A stretch of DNA of 64,000 bases. It comes from Candidatus Jettenia sp. Lineage in GTDB: Bacteria > Planctomycetota > Brocadiia > Brocadiales > Brocadiaceae. The notes under the pieces are model-generated. The model searched no databases. It saw nothing but the letters and a program-made list of their open reading frames with translations, and was not told the origin of the DNA. Location of the stretch: positions 3,439,659-3,503,658 of the forward strand of contig CP091278.1 in the NCBI GenBank assembly GCA_021650895.1, read 5' to 3'. A program made the translations under genes and the position numbers. This document shows, piece after piece, positions 19,201-26,521 of the stretch. Within the stretch, counting starts at the first letter, position 1, and the number at the start of each line of letters is the position of its first letter.

Positions 19201-19245
19201 TCTTGTGTGAAGAATCGCTAAGATGGTATCTTTCTCTATATTCAT
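16216..19245 (-). CDS. CheR methyltransferase-PAS-histidine kinase fusion
   Basis: A cytoplasmic hybrid sensor of 1009 residues, starting at the ATG at 19245 (MNIEKDTILAIL); the frame continues to 19296 but that leader lacks a ribosome site. Order: CheR N-terminal and SAM-methyltransferase domains (1-265, with VWVPGCATGEEAYSLA near 102), a long coiled coil with repeated NEEL units (about 310-400), three PAS domains (about 405-510, 530-645, 655-770), HisKA with the motif ASHELKTPVTSIKAY, and HATPase with DFGCGISKEDQ and GLGLGLYIA. The family usually carries a CheB methylesterase domain in front; here it is absent. No chemotaxis gene is nearby, so a role outside flagellar chemotaxis is likely. 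Confidence 0.9.
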   Translation of the reverse strand: MNIEKDTILAILHTRTGIDFSQYKSTTVNRRIQRRMLLNHIKTLPEYRAFLEKNPDEVEALRRDMLIHVTSFFRELDQFEMLKKSVFPTLIQKKSSKTPITVWVPGCATGEEAYSLAIAFQEFLGKKAPLRRIKIFATDIDEDAIREARKGLYKKDVINHVSPQRLRRFFTKKNNGYQINRAIRILCEFVVHDVTHNPPLTNADLISCHNLLIYLGQELQKKALIRMHQALAPHGFLVLGKAEGLGEASKLFHTIDSKQRIYSRKDTGVISAPEDLRDTINVQVEKSRLPSLKPFGTMQPEVLQQSHRQHNISKLKEALSLTQEYANEIIDELDVMNKELQSAIEELSTSNEKLLMTNEELETAEEELQASNEELRTLNEELEVRNEEVARAKDYVEAIVNTVRESLIVLDNNFRVKSANKAFYDTFKVTPEETKNTLLFNLGKKQWNIPKLRTFLTKILPQKGMLDDFIVGHDFETVGQKTMILNARTLQQEMEKSPLILLAIKDITELQKGEKALRESEERFRILVESVKEYAIFMLDLKGNIQVWNKGAENLFGYTAAEIIGKNAEQFFTPEDRKAGSFKKELATAIKNGWAESENWRIRKDGSRFWATGVTTAVYDEAGKIVGMSKIIHDITERKKAEELLQAQKEIFQTLNDNATVGIFIMDEKHHCTFMNPAAEKITGFTFEEVKKANKPLHDIIHHTRPDGSYYPMCECPIDRALPQKNRIPGEDIFIRPDGSFYPVAFMASPILNKGKPVGTVIEVRNTTEEKKAEEERRWLERQKDEFIGIASHELKTPVTSIKAYTQILQHRFQKAGDMKSAEMVGKMDAQIDKLTSLIGDLLDITKIEGGKLQFHEELFDFNELIGEIVEEVQRTTARHTLVQQLAKSRTIAGDRDRIGQVITNFLSNAIKYSPHADTIIIKTKTGKERVTFCVQDFGCGISKEDQEKVFERFYRIIASDQKTYPGLGLGLYIAAEIIKRHNGKIWVESEKGKGSTFCFSLPLKQQKL

Positions 19246-19289
19246 ATCTTTTCGTATCCTATTTTTATGTATATGAATTTCGACTTTGC

Positions 19290-19310
19290 AGGGCAACCCT
19301 TTAGGGTTGC
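19290..19310. repeat. half copy of the palindromic element
   Basis: AGGGCAACCCTTTAGGGTTGC: only the left hairpin of the 73-bp element. It lies just upstream of the sensor-kinase start, inside its probable leader. Confidence 0.7.
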
Positions 19311-19792
19311 TATAATGATCTCAAAATAAAATGTTATATAGCATAACTGATTTTTCCAGAAAATACAAAATTCTAAAAGATTATAAAAGCGATATTTTAT
19401 TTCAACATTATTATATCCCGGCGCAGGTATGCAGGCGGGGAAGCAGGGCTAAAGTCTCATATGCATCAAGCTAACATGTGAAAACGGTGAAGAATAACAT
19501 AATCCCCCTTAATCCCCTTTAGAAAACTTATCCTTACCCACATCTTTAAATACCACAAAGAGCACGAAGTACACGAAGAATAAGAGAGTTCCAAATCTCA
19601 ATAAATTCTTTTTATGATCGATCCCTTCTTGAGGCGATGTGAGTGTGAGTGAGAAAACACTGACACTAAACAAAAAGCAACACACCCCTACCTCAATTGT
19701 AAAGGCGCAAAATCTTGCATCTCTCCATCTTTCGCAAAATCTTGCTTCTCTCCGTCCTTCTTTCTTCGTGTACTTCGTGGTTTACCTTGCTT
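19297..19792. other. gene-free interval occupied mainly by TIR element C
   Basis: Between the kinase start and the vapC stop. 19311-19458 is AT-rich leader sequence with a fragment resembling the right half of the palindromic element (GGGGAAGCAGGGCTAAAG, near 19437-19454). The rest belongs to TIR element C. A 61-codon frame at 19639-19824 lies wholly inside the repeat and I do not call it a gene. Confidence 0.7.
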
Positions 19793-19921
19793 CTACCTTC
19801 GCTCCCTACCTAACTTGTGGGTAAGGATAAGTAGAAAAGGGGGAAATATTTGATATTTTTGATCAGGCAAACTTTTCTCAAGAGAAAATCCTTTCTTTCT
19901 CCCTTTTTTAAACTTATCCTT
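19459..19921 (-). mobile_element. TIR element, copy C (one end truncated)
   Basis: Left terminus ATATGCATCAAGCTAA intact at 19459-19474. Internal modules follow in the same order as copy B, with an extra segment GTGAGTGTGAGTGAGAAAAC plus CACTGACACT (about 19639-19667) shared only with copy E. The right end is lost: repeat identity stops near 19921, inside the vapC frame. Confidence 0.8.
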
Positions 19922-20287
19922 GCCTGATTTTAGCAGAATGTCATCTTTTGTGATTAAAGACGCTTCATAATGCAAGGCTGTTGCGGCAATAAGCCTGTCA
20001 TGCATTTCCAGTTCAGCCTCGATTTTGTTGGCAGCTCTCAATATTTCAGCATTTAATGGGGCAATTTCAAAATTGTCGCTTTCTTCAATCCGTTTAAGCG
20101 TATCATCAAAAGAAAGTGTAATCCTGCCTTTTCTTGCTATAAACATTATCTCGGCCAGAACAACTGCGGGCACAAATACGGTTCCTTCTGTTTCAGACGT
20201 CTGAAAAGCTTTAAGTGCATTGCTACCCAGCCTGCTATCGTCCGTAAAGTACCAGACAAGCGAATGCGTATCTGTTACATAGTCCAT
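19793..20287 (-). CDS. PIN-domain toxin (VapC type) with repeat-derived C-terminus
   Basis: Ribonuclease toxin of a type II toxin-antitoxin pair. The PIN domain occupies about residues 1-122: first acidic residues in MDYVTDTHSLVWYF (D6), E in LAEIMFIA, D in LEMHDRLIAATAL and the last in LITKDDILLKSG. About 42 residues after KSG are encoded by TIR element C (tail KKGFSLEKSLPDQK and onward), and the same bases recur non-coding in copy E near 41270-41335. The native PIN C-terminus is therefore lost and activity is uncertain. Its ATG overlaps the antitoxin stop (TAATG at 20285-20289). Confidence 0.85.
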   Translation of the reverse strand: MDYVTDTHSLVWYFTDDSRLGSNALKAFQTSETEGTVFVPAVVLAEIMFIARKGRITLSFDDTLKRIEESDNFEIAPLNAEILRAANKIEAELEMHDRLIAATALHYEASLITKDDILLKSGKDKFKKGRKKGFSLEKSLPDQKYQIFPPFLLILTHKLGRERR

Positions 20288-20523
20288 TAGAGTTCCCTGC
20301 CTTTTTCATATGGAAAAAGTGACTTCCTGGCATCAGTAAATAGAGAATCATCAATCTGGCTGCCCTTCCATATCCCTCTTAGCGAAGACCTTTTGCCTGT
20401 TTTTTTTACACCAGCCGTAATCTCCTCGGTCAGCAAATGGATAATTTTGTAAATATTTTCCAGCTTGTCATCAGGGATTTTCTCGATTTCACGCAATATT
20501 TTTTCTTTATAACTCGTCTGCAT
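20287..20523 (-). CDS. VapB-type antitoxin (DUF2281-like)
   Basis: Small protein of 78 residues, partner of the PIN toxin. It has an N-terminal helical part (KILREIEKIPDDKLENIYKI) and the C-terminal motif LRGIWKGSQIDDSLFTDAR with SLFPYEKG, which is characteristic of antitoxins paired with PIN toxins. A strong AAAGGAGG ribosome site precedes the ATG. Such antitoxins usually repress their own operon, but no operator is evident. Confidence 0.8.
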   Translation of the reverse strand: MQTSYKEKILREIEKIPDDKLENIYKIIHLLTEEITAGVKKTGKRSSLRGIWKGSQIDDSLFTDARKSLFPYEKGREL

Positions 20524-20552
20524 CTCAACCTCCTTTCAGATATATTATTATC

Positions 20553-20690
20553 TCATAATTCTTTATTGGAAGCATTATCAAATTCATAAGATACTGTTTC
20601 TAATTTGCCTGACTTATATGCCTGCCAGCGTTTTCGTGCCTCTTTCGCCCATATATGATCAATATCCGGGTCTGGTTTGTCCAGTTGCAT
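20553..20690 (-). pseudogene. remnant of an addiction-module antitoxin
   Basis: A 45-codon frame, MQLDKPDPDIDHIWAKEA then RKRWQAYKSGKLETVSYEF. The W-x-x-EA-xxRW-xAYxSGK block is the C-terminal part of the small addiction-module component family (Unstab_antitox). Only nine further codons upstream are in frame before a TAA, so the N-terminal half is missing. No toxin partner adjoins it. Confidence 0.6.
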
Positions 20691-20708
20691 AAGGATTGAA
20701 TCAACGAT

Positions 20709-21257
20709 TTAATAAGCCTTTAAGGCATGTATGGTGTCAGGCGTAATTTCTTTATCCTGGTCATTGAGCACAGCCAGAGCAATCGAATTTTCTGACCGTA
20801 TCTTTCTGGTATCATCCCAGGAAAAAATCATAGCAGAAACATTATTTTTTGTGGGATGGTTAATTGCCCTCAAAATCCTTTCTGGTTCTTTTTTAGATGA
20901 TGGTATGACAAAATCAAAATGGTGATTGAACCCGCTTTTACCGATAAAATTTATATCTTTTGTGAATCTAATATCATGCAATGAAAGAAAACGCTCCACA
21001 TCTTCTTTGAAGAAACTTGCAACCTTTGCCGGAGTCAAAACAAAAAGGTCATTTATGGCGAGCATTGCCTGTAATAGATTATGTTTTTTCTGCGGGAAAT
21101 TATCCGGACGTGCTTCAACTTCCAGACAATCTCCATGAAGCTTTACTCCAAGGCCGTTCAGGATATTATACAGTTCATTTTTTCGACGTTCGGTATTAAA
21201 CTCAAGACCGCTTATTTCTAAATCCCGGATTATATAACCGTCATCGGTAAGGAGCAA
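20709..21257 (-). pseudogene. DUF1828/DUF1829 protein, 5'-truncated
   Basis: About 182 codons from a TTG at 21257, with LLTDDGYIIRDLEISG (DUF1828 part) and a C-terminal DUF1829 part (FDFVIPSSKKEPERIL, ending IHALKAY). In the same frame, conserved family residues continue upstream as VVDRHNDYLQIYIKATPSG up to a TAG at 21318-21320, so the true N-terminus lay further upstream and has been lost or joined to the next remnant. Members of this family are often found in defence or prophage regions; function is unknown. Confidence 0.65.
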
Positions 21258-21317
21258 ACCGGAAGGCGTTGCCTTTATATATATCTGCAGATAATCATTA
21301 TGCCTATCAACAACAGC

Positions 21318-21611
21318 CTAAGATTTCAACGCCGCTGCGTCTAAAACCTCTTTATAAAGTGGTAATGAACTCATGTATTTCAAACTTTGTGCCTTATTTT
21401 TTCCCAAATTTCTGTAAAGCACGTAGAAGAGGTGATATTCAAAGACTTCGCGTGTCAACCGCGGCTCTGCAACAATTTTGGTATCTGAAAAAAGCTCCGG
21501 ACGCCTTGCACGCATATAACTGGAGGGGCTCAAGCCTTGAACACTACTGACATCAAGTTCCTTGATGGTATGTTTATGATTTGTAGCCTTTTTCTTTGAG
21601 TTATTGCTCAT
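21318..21611 (-). pseudogene. chimeric remnant, N-terminus of an unrecognised protein
   Basis: Starts at MSNNSKKKATNHKHTIKELD (ATG at 21611) and reads SSVQGLSPSSYMRARRPELF, a conserved-looking segment, up to EVFEYHL. It then changes character (FYVLYRNLGKNKAQSLKYM) and stops at the TAG at 21318. The DUF1828 frame continues immediately past this stop in the same phase. This looks like two gene fragments joined by a deletion. I do not recognise the family. Confidence 0.45.
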
Positions 21612-21627
21612 AAATTTTATTCTCTCT

Positions 21628-21765
21628 CTACACTTCAGCAATCATCCTTTCAATCCGCATTTCAGCCTCTTGGCGCAAAAAACGCACGCCTTCTGATGCT
21701 TCCACTTCTTTATCAAGTTTGACAACTATTTCTTGTTGGACAGGAAGAGGGGGAAGATAGACCAT
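21628..21765 (-). pseudogene. 3' remnant of a type I restriction specificity gene (hsdS)
   Basis: A 45-codon frame, MVYLPPLPVQQEIVVKLDKE then SEGVRFLRQEAEMRIERM. The PPLPVQQEIV-KLD block is the conserved end of HsdS target-recognition halves. Everything upstream of it is gone; the frame is preceded two codons earlier by the stop of the next remnant. Confidence 0.65.
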
Positions 21766-21768
21766 TGG

Positions 21769-21984
21769 TTAATGTGCATTCTTTCTAGCCAAAATATTCT
21801 CGTGTATATTAGTGAGTGTAATATTCGGCTCTATGCTTTTCTGGTTATTAAACATCTTCTGATATTCAGGGCTTAACGCATACATCTGCCGATATAGTAA
21901 TGTGTCTCCTCTCTTCCAGTCGAGTTGATGTAATCTTTCAATAACCTTTAAATCCGTATCTGTAGCTTCGTTGGTTCCTGGCAT
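21769..21984 (-). pseudogene. 5' remnant resembling a type I restriction gene
   Basis: 71 codons, MPGTNEATDTDLKVIERLHQ then DWKRGDTLLYRQMYALSPEY and EPNITLTNIHENI. It resembles the N-terminus of HsdR-like proteins, but the nuclease motifs that should follow are missing. Its stop is two codons before, and in phase with, the hsdS fragment, which suggests a large internal deletion joined the two. Assignment is by resemblance only. Confidence 0.4.
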
Positions 21985-22108
21985 GGTTAGTTTATTTTGG
22001 GTTTATACGAATTCTTTAAGATTGTATATCTATAAAAAGAAGAGATTAACCCTTAAAATTTCAAAGGGCATATTATCGTAAGAAGCTTTTTGTATTTCAA
22101 GAATTTTA

Positions 22109-22137
22109 TTGACAATTGTTAGTTCTTACTGTATAAG
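22109..22137 (+). promoter_or_regulatory. strong sigma70-type promoter with no downstream protein gene
   Basis: TTGACA at 22109-22114, exactly 17 bp, then TATAAG at 22132-22137. Expected start of transcription is about 22144. The nearest plus-strand coding gene starts at 22500, beyond a terminator. Confidence 0.65.
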
Positions 22138-22143
22138 TTAACC

Positions 22144-22235
22144 TTGTTGTTATACTATAAAAGATTATATTTGTTTTATTGTAAAGGCTTCGCTCATCTG
22201 TATCTTTCATGGTTCAAATGAGCAAAGCCTTTTTC
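22144..22235 (+). ncRNA. candidate small RNA, about 90 nt
   Basis: Bounded by the promoter at 22109-22137 and the intrinsic terminator at 22185-22234. It has no open frame with a ribosome site. The 5' part is an unstructured U/A-rich stretch of about 40 nt; the 3' part is the terminator hairpin. This layout is common to regulatory sRNAs, but no known family is recognised. Confidence 0.4.
22185..22234 (+). terminator. intrinsic terminator
   Basis: AGGCTT-C-GCTCAT-C-TG at 22185-22200 pairs with CA-A-ATGAGC-A-AAGCCT at 22215-22230, giving a stem of about 16 bp with two mismatches, followed by TTTTTC. Confidence 0.7.
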
Positions 22236-22499
22236 ATTTCCTAAGATTCAGGGAATTATCCATCTTACCCTTTTAGACCTTCCAACTGTTTAGCCACGAA
22301 TGGACACGAATTTACACGAATTGAGAACCATATCTATTTATAGCCGACGTCAAAAATAAGTTGACGTAGGGCAAGGCTTTAGCCTTGCCAGGGGCAATCC
22401 TAAAGGATCGCCCTACAAAGAAATGGCGGAATTATTACGTAAATTACTTAAATATTTTTTTATTTTAAAAATCTTATTTTTAAGAAAGGAGGATTACGT
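22235..22499. other. intergenic with repeats
   Basis: Contains a CCACGAATGGACACGAATTT motif (22294-22313), also seen near 23950, a short palindromic element (22366-22416) and the AAAGGAGG ribosome site of the next gene. Confidence 0.6.
22366..22416 (-). repeat. short form of the palindromic element, copy S6
   Basis: 51 bp, GTAGGGCAAGGCTTTAGCC to CTAAAGGATCGCCCTAC; it lacks the central ACATGCACGG segment of the 73-bp copies. Confidence 0.8.
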
Positions 22500-22769
22500 A
22501 TGAACGCATTTTTTGTATGTCCCAAGTGCGGTAATGATAAAGAATTTAATATCTTTACCAGTAGTTTTCAGGCTATCAAACAGTCGCCTGAACTTGGGAA
22601 ACGTGTAGACGAGAGTGATGTTTTGCCTAGTTTACGACAAAACGATACTCATATCGAGTGTAAATGTTGCTTTCAGAGAATTGAATATGACAGCGCAGCA
22701 ACGATTGGTAAGAGATATATTCAAATGACTCAAAAACTTTTAAAAGTAAAACATATCCCTGCCAAGTAG
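22500..22769 (+). CDS. small zinc-ribbon protein
   Basis: 89 residues with two Cys pairs: CPKCGNDKEFNIF near the N-terminus and CKCCFQRIEYDS in the second half, which would bind one zinc ion. The strong ribosome site AAAGGAGG lies 7 nt before the ATG. No further domain; function is not recognised. It is followed by a bidirectional hairpin terminator and has no operon partner. Confidence 0.75.
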   Translation: MNAFFVCPKCGNDKEFNIFTSSFQAIKQSPELGKRVDESDVLPSLRQNDTHIECKCCFQRIEYDSAATIGKRYIQMTQKLLKVKHIPAK

Positions 22770-22811
22770 GGCATTTCACTTGAAATTCCTGAAGAAGACC
22801 ATACAGCAAGC

Positions 22812-22839
22812 TTGAAAAGGTTCTAAAACCTTTTCAAGA
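22812..22839. terminator. hairpin between convergent genes
   Basis: CTTGAAAAGGTT and AACCTTTTCAAG form a perfect 12-bp stem with a 4-nt loop, between the ends of the zinc-ribbon gene and rtcA. The T-run is weak on both sides, so it may act as a bidirectional terminator. Confidence 0.6.
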
Positions 22840-22901
22840 ACTTTATGGCGGCAAAAAGACAAAATTTTTGTAATGTAATTTATTCAACCGTGTGGTACTG
22901 A

Positions 22902-23942
22902 TTACCCATGGTGTATTTCTACAGATCCTTCCTCGTTCAATTTCCCGGAAACGTTGATTGTTACCGGCAGGAATAATTTTACAACATCAATATTTGTTAA
23001 CAGGTGTTGCGTAATCCTGGGTGTGACGAAGTATGATGTGCCTTTCGTGAGTGCAAGGGGGATGATGAGCTGGTCAGCAAGGTATTCATCAACAACTCCC
23101 TTTGTTTTCAGGAAAGAAAGGAACTCATCGCAAGCCTCATCGGCAACGGTTTCTGCGCGTTTGCCAATGGCGCCGAGACTAAAATAACAGCACTGACTGT
23201 GTTCAAATTTTCCTATCAGGAGTAACAGGGTGCCTCTTCCAATGGAAGGCGCTTCTTCTATAGATATCTCATGGGGTATACCATACTCTAAGAGCCTTTT
23301 CTTTGCTTGCAATTGTTGCCGTTGAGCAACAGCTCTATCGAGATTACCTATCATAGATATTCCCATTACCTGAATAAGTTTTCCTCTATCTTCAATGTGC
23401 AATGGATATTGCGGTCTTGCCGGGTGTATGGTAACAAAAACCTCGCCATTACCACGTGGGTAAAAACCTGCCTTCATGATTTCTATTTCTGCATGAAAAC
23501 CTGTGTGTTTTAGAAAGTATAACCACTGCAGCTTGAGGTAATCTGCACAAGGGCTATGAATTACGTGTGTTCCCCCTGTTACGGTGATTGAAGAGGGTTT
23601 ATCTCTTAGACTCAAGGGATAAAAGACAGATTGCAATACGAGAGGCACAGAGCCTGCCGTGCCAATATCAAAACGATACACTCCTGTTTGTATTTCTCCT
23701 GGATAGAACTTAAGATCGGTGGACCGAAGATAGTTTCCGGTGACTTCTGCATTGCAGACTTTAGCGGTGGCATTCACTGCTTGTAAATGCTGGTAGCTAA
23801 GTCCAGGTGTTTTTCTATTGGCCCGTATATTGAATATCTCAAAAGGTTTTTTTGTAATAGACGATAACGAGAGAGATGTGCGTAAAATTTGTCCGCCTCC
23901 CTCGCCGAACGACCCATCGATTTTGATAATGTTCTCTTGCAT
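22902..23942 (-). CDS. rtcA: RNA 3'-terminal phosphate cyclase
   Basis: Converts RNA 3'-phosphate ends to 2',3'-cyclic phosphates using ATP, through an enzyme-AMP intermediate. 346 residues from the ATG at 23942 ([20 protein letters not shown]); an in-frame GTG at 23954 falls within a CCACGAATGA repeat and is less likely. Motifs: [10 protein letters not shown] at 13-22, RGNGEV, and the catalytic His (about H313) in RITQHLLTN. No RtcB ligase or RtcR regulator is adjacent, so it appears to be a stand-alone RNA repair gene. Confidence 0.93.
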   Translation of the reverse strand: MQENIIKIDGSFGEGGGQILRTSLSLSSITKKPFEIFNIRANRKTPGLSYQHLQAVNATAKVCNAEVTGNYLRSTDLKFYPGEIQTGVYRFDIGTAGSVPLVLQSVFYPLSLRDKPSSITVTGGTHVIHSPCADYLKLQWLYFLKHTGFHAEIEIMKAGFYPRGNGEVFVTIHPARPQYPLHIEDRGKLIQVMGISMIGNLDRAVAQRQQLQAKKRLLEYGIPHEISIEEAPSIGRGTLLLLIGKFEHSQCCYFSLGAIGKRAETVADEACDEFLSFLKTKGVVDEYLADQLIIPLALTKGTSYFVTPRITQHLLTNIDVVKLFLPVTINVSGKLNEEGSVEIHHG

Positions 23943-24005
23943 ATTTTTGGCCACGAATGATCACGAGTTTATTCGTGGCTAAACTTGCTTTGTATAAAAA
24001 CAAAA

Positions 24006-24030
24006 GGGTAGAGCATTGTATGCCCTACCC
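24006..24030 (-). terminator. terminator of the cytochrome c gene
   Basis: On the minus strand GGGTAGGGC and GCTCTACCC form a stem (24006-24030), followed by TTTTGTTTTT. It lies 41 bp after the cytochrome stop codon. Confidence 0.8.
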
Positions 24031-24070
24031 TCCCTGTATTGGTCGAATAAACCTGTGTATTACTTATACC

Positions 24071-24418
24071 CTATTTTCCATTGAATCCACGAACTAACTG
24101 AACAAGAGGGTCGAGGTCTGCAAGATCAACCCCAAGGTCTGAAAGTTTTACATAATTTGGATTCTTTGTGCCGTTAGTCATGGATTCTTTCATCTGCGCA
24201 TCAGTTCTTGACTTCTGATAATCAGGGCTAGTAAAGTCTGGTACGCCAAATTGCTTTCCGGCTTCACTGCCTTTTCCATCTGCTCCATGGCACAGTTCAC
24301 AGGTATCCTTATACGTTTTTTGGATATCTCCGGCATGTACCAGAGAACTTGAAAAGCCAAGATATAGACCAAACATCGTTGCAAGAGAAATTGCACAGTA
24401 ATTAAAAACCTTTTTCAA
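24071..24418 (-). CDS. monohaem c-type cytochrome
   Basis: Small soluble electron carrier, 115 residues. It starts with a TTG at 24418, eight nt after GGAGG. A signal peptide (SLATMFGLYLGFSSSLVHAG) with cleavage likely after VHA directs it outside the cytoplasm. One haem motif C40-E-L-C43-H44, and M76 or M80 in AQMKESM is a plausible axial ligand. GADGKGSEAGKQFGVPDF after the haem is typical of class I cytochromes. It has its own terminator and is probably monocistronic. The redox partner is unknown. Confidence 0.9.
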   Translation of the reverse strand: MKKVFNYCAISLATMFGLYLGFSSSLVHAGDIQKTYKDTCELCHGADGKGSEAGKQFGVPDFTSPDYQKSRTDAQMKESMTNGTKNPNYVKLSDLGVDLADLDPLVQLVRGFNGK

Positions 24419-24523
24419 CTAAATTTCCTCCTAAAAAATGTTACCTTTGTTATGAGTAAATACCACGAGATATGTTTTAGCATAAATTTTATGGAAATTT
24501 CCCGGAATATGCATCACCTCCAA

Positions 24524-25039
24524 TCAAATTTGCTTAATTTTTAATTCTATAAATTTTATAACGTTATTCAAGTCAATTTTGTTAAAAGTAGGTATTGGAG
24601 AGCCTGTCTGTAGAGTGCTTACAATTCTTATATGATTTTTGTATATCCTGTCTGTTGATCTGATTGGTAAACAATTGTTATAGATTTCAATATAAGGATA
24701 TCGATATTTTTTATAACCTTCGACAAGTACTATATCGACATCGGAATACGCATGATTCACAATATCCTGTATTGAGAGAGGATGTTGATTAAGTCTTTTT
24801 ATGATTGCTAACTTTTCTGGTGAAGATATGGAGACAATATCTGCTCCTGCTTCATAATGTCTGTAAGTATCCTTTCCCTCATAATCCATCTCAAAATGTG
24901 GAATATTGTATTTAATAGTTCCAACCCTATATCCCTTTTTTTTCAAGTACGGTATAATAAGTCCAATGAGGGTGGTCTTACCTACATTTTGTTTACCAAT
25001 GATTGAAATAACAGGAAAATCTCTTGTGTCTTTTGGCAA
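24524..25039 (-). CDS. mobB: molybdopterin-guanine dinucleotide biosynthesis protein B
   Basis: GTP-binding adaptor in molybdenum cofactor maturation. 171 residues with Walker A GKQNVGKTT (15-23), then GYRVGTIKYNIPHFEMD, DTYRHYEAGAD and DIVLVEGYKKYRYPYIEIY, all MobB signatures. The start is a TTG at 25039 without a clear ribosome site; no in-frame ATG lies nearby. No other molybdenum cofactor gene is in the window. Confidence 0.88.
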   Translation of the reverse strand: MPKDTRDFPVISIIGKQNVGKTTLIGLIIPYLKKKGYRVGTIKYNIPHFEMDYEGKDTYRHYEAGADIVSISSPEKLAIIKRLNQHPLSIQDIVNHAYSDVDIVLVEGYKKYRYPYIEIYNNCLPIRSTDRIYKNHIRIVSTLQTGSPIPTFNKIDLNNVIKFIELKIKQI

Positions 25040-25459
25040 AATTGTCTGCTTTTTTGAAAAATAGCTTTATAAATCTTTAGAGATATTAAATTATTATTTA
25101 ATTATTAAATATAGCTGTAGTTTTATAGTAAACCTTCCTAACGAAGGTTGATTTTTATCTGATAAATCGTAGCAGCTCGATACTATGGTGTCAAGCGTTT
25201 TTACTTGCTTATCGTATCTGCTATAATCTGGTGTAAAAGGCATAATTTCATTTTTGGCTTTGTCCTAATTATAATATGTATTTATAAATTTCTTGTCTTA
25301 AAGTGGGTAAATTTGCTATATATAAATATTTTGTATAGTAAGTGAGGAACAAATTCGTTGGGAATTGTTGTTAACAAGAAAGATAAAGATTATGTATGCT
25401 GTTGTAATTTTAATTTTACATAAGAATGTTTTGATTTCCTTTTGTAGTGGAGGGAGTAC
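25040..25459. other. intergenic between mobB and the MoxR cluster
   Basis: Very AT-rich, divergent promoter region. AACCTTCCTAACGAAGGTTG (25131-25150) forms a small hairpin followed by ATTTTT. GGAGGGAG before 25460 is the ribosome site of the moxR-type gene. Confidence 0.5.
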
Positions 25460-26449
25460 ATGGAACCGGATGTTAAAAAGATTACAGAAAGGGTAAAACA
25501 AGAGAGTGATTTCGTGAATACCCTGATGTACGAAGTTGGCAAGGTAATTGTAGGCCAGAAGTATTTAATTGAAAGGTTATTAATCGGCATTCTTTCAAAC
25601 GGACATGTATTATTAGAAGGTGTACCGGGATTGGCAAAAACGCTGACAGTTATGACTCTTGCCAAGGCAATGCATGCCAGTTTTCAGAGGGTACAATTTA
25701 CCCCGGACTTACTCCCTGCCGATTTGATCGGTACTCTTATTTATAATCCCAAAAGTGGTGATTTTACCGTAAGGAAAGGGCCTATCTTTACCAATATTGT
25801 TTTGGCCGATGAGATTAACCGTGCTCCTGCAAAAGTACAAAGTGCACTCCTGGAGGCCATGCAGGACAGGCAAGTTACCATCGGGGATCAAACATTTACC
25901 CTGGAAGACCCATTCCTTGTATTAGCTACTCAAAATCCGATAGAACATGAAGGCACCTACCCGCTGCCTGAAGCTCAGGTAGATCGTTTTATGTTTAAAT
26001 TGAACGTTACCTATCCTGATAAAAAGGAAGAACGGGAGATTCTCGACCGGATGGCGTTGACAAACAAGGATTTTCGTATAAACCCTGTCATTTCTCCCAA
26101 AGATATTCTGCGGTTGCGTTCCCTGATCGATGATATCTATATAGACGATAAAATTAAGGACTATATTATTGATATCATATTTGCATCAAGGGATCCAAAG
26201 GCATATAACCTTAAATTAGATGATTTCATAGAATATGGCGCATCTCCGCGGGCAACCATCTATCTTACCCTTGCTGCCAAGGCACATGCCTTTATAAAGG
26301 GCAGGGGATTTGTGACTCCCCAGGATGTAAAATCGATAGGGATGGATGTTCTTCGCCATAGAGTGATTGTAACGTATGAAGCTGAGGCGGAAGAGATGAA
26401 GTCTGAAGATATTATACAAAAGATATTTGATACCGTAGAAGTGCCATAA
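25460..26449 (+). CDS. MoxR-family AAA+ ATPase
   Basis: Chaperone-like ATPase that usually works with DUF58 and VWA proteins on envelope or metal-enzyme assembly. 329 residues: Walker A GVPGLAKT (about 54-61), Walker B VLADEINRAPAKVQSALLEAM, sensor 1 LATQNPIEHEGTYPLPEAQ, arginine region DRFMFKL and a C-terminal lid domain. First gene of a plus-strand cluster reaching to 36.5 kb. Confidence 0.93.
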   Translation: MEPDVKKITERVKQESDFVNTLMYEVGKVIVGQKYLIERLLIGILSNGHVLLEGVPGLAKTLTVMTLAKAMHASFQRVQFTPDLLPADLIGTLIYNPKSGDFTVRKGPIFTNIVLADEINRAPAKVQSALLEAMQDRQVTIGDQTFTLEDPFLVLATQNPIEHEGTYPLPEAQVDRFMFKLNVTYPDKKEEREILDRMALTNKDFRINPVISPKDILRLRSLIDDIYIDDKIKDYIIDIIFASRDPKAYNLKLDDFIEYGASPRATIYLTLAAKAHAFIKGRGFVTPQDVKSIGMDVLRHRVIVTYEAEAEEMKSEDIIQKIFDTVEVP

Positions 26450-26521
26450 TGATAAAACTCATGAGAAAGGTATGCCGCGGATTTTACAAATAATCAATAA
26501 TCCCTCATAAGGAATTTTGTT

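Noticed and set aside
19639-19824. 61-codon frame, with a near twin on the other strand at 41443-41640
   Set aside because: Lies wholly within TIR elements C and E; no ribosome site, and copies A, B and D lack the segment that provides its start.
22144-22235. Reading the sRNA candidate as tmRNA, 6S RNA or a tRNA
   Set aside because: No tRNA-like cloverleaf, CCA end, or long closed helix with central bulge is visible; only a terminator stem is clear.
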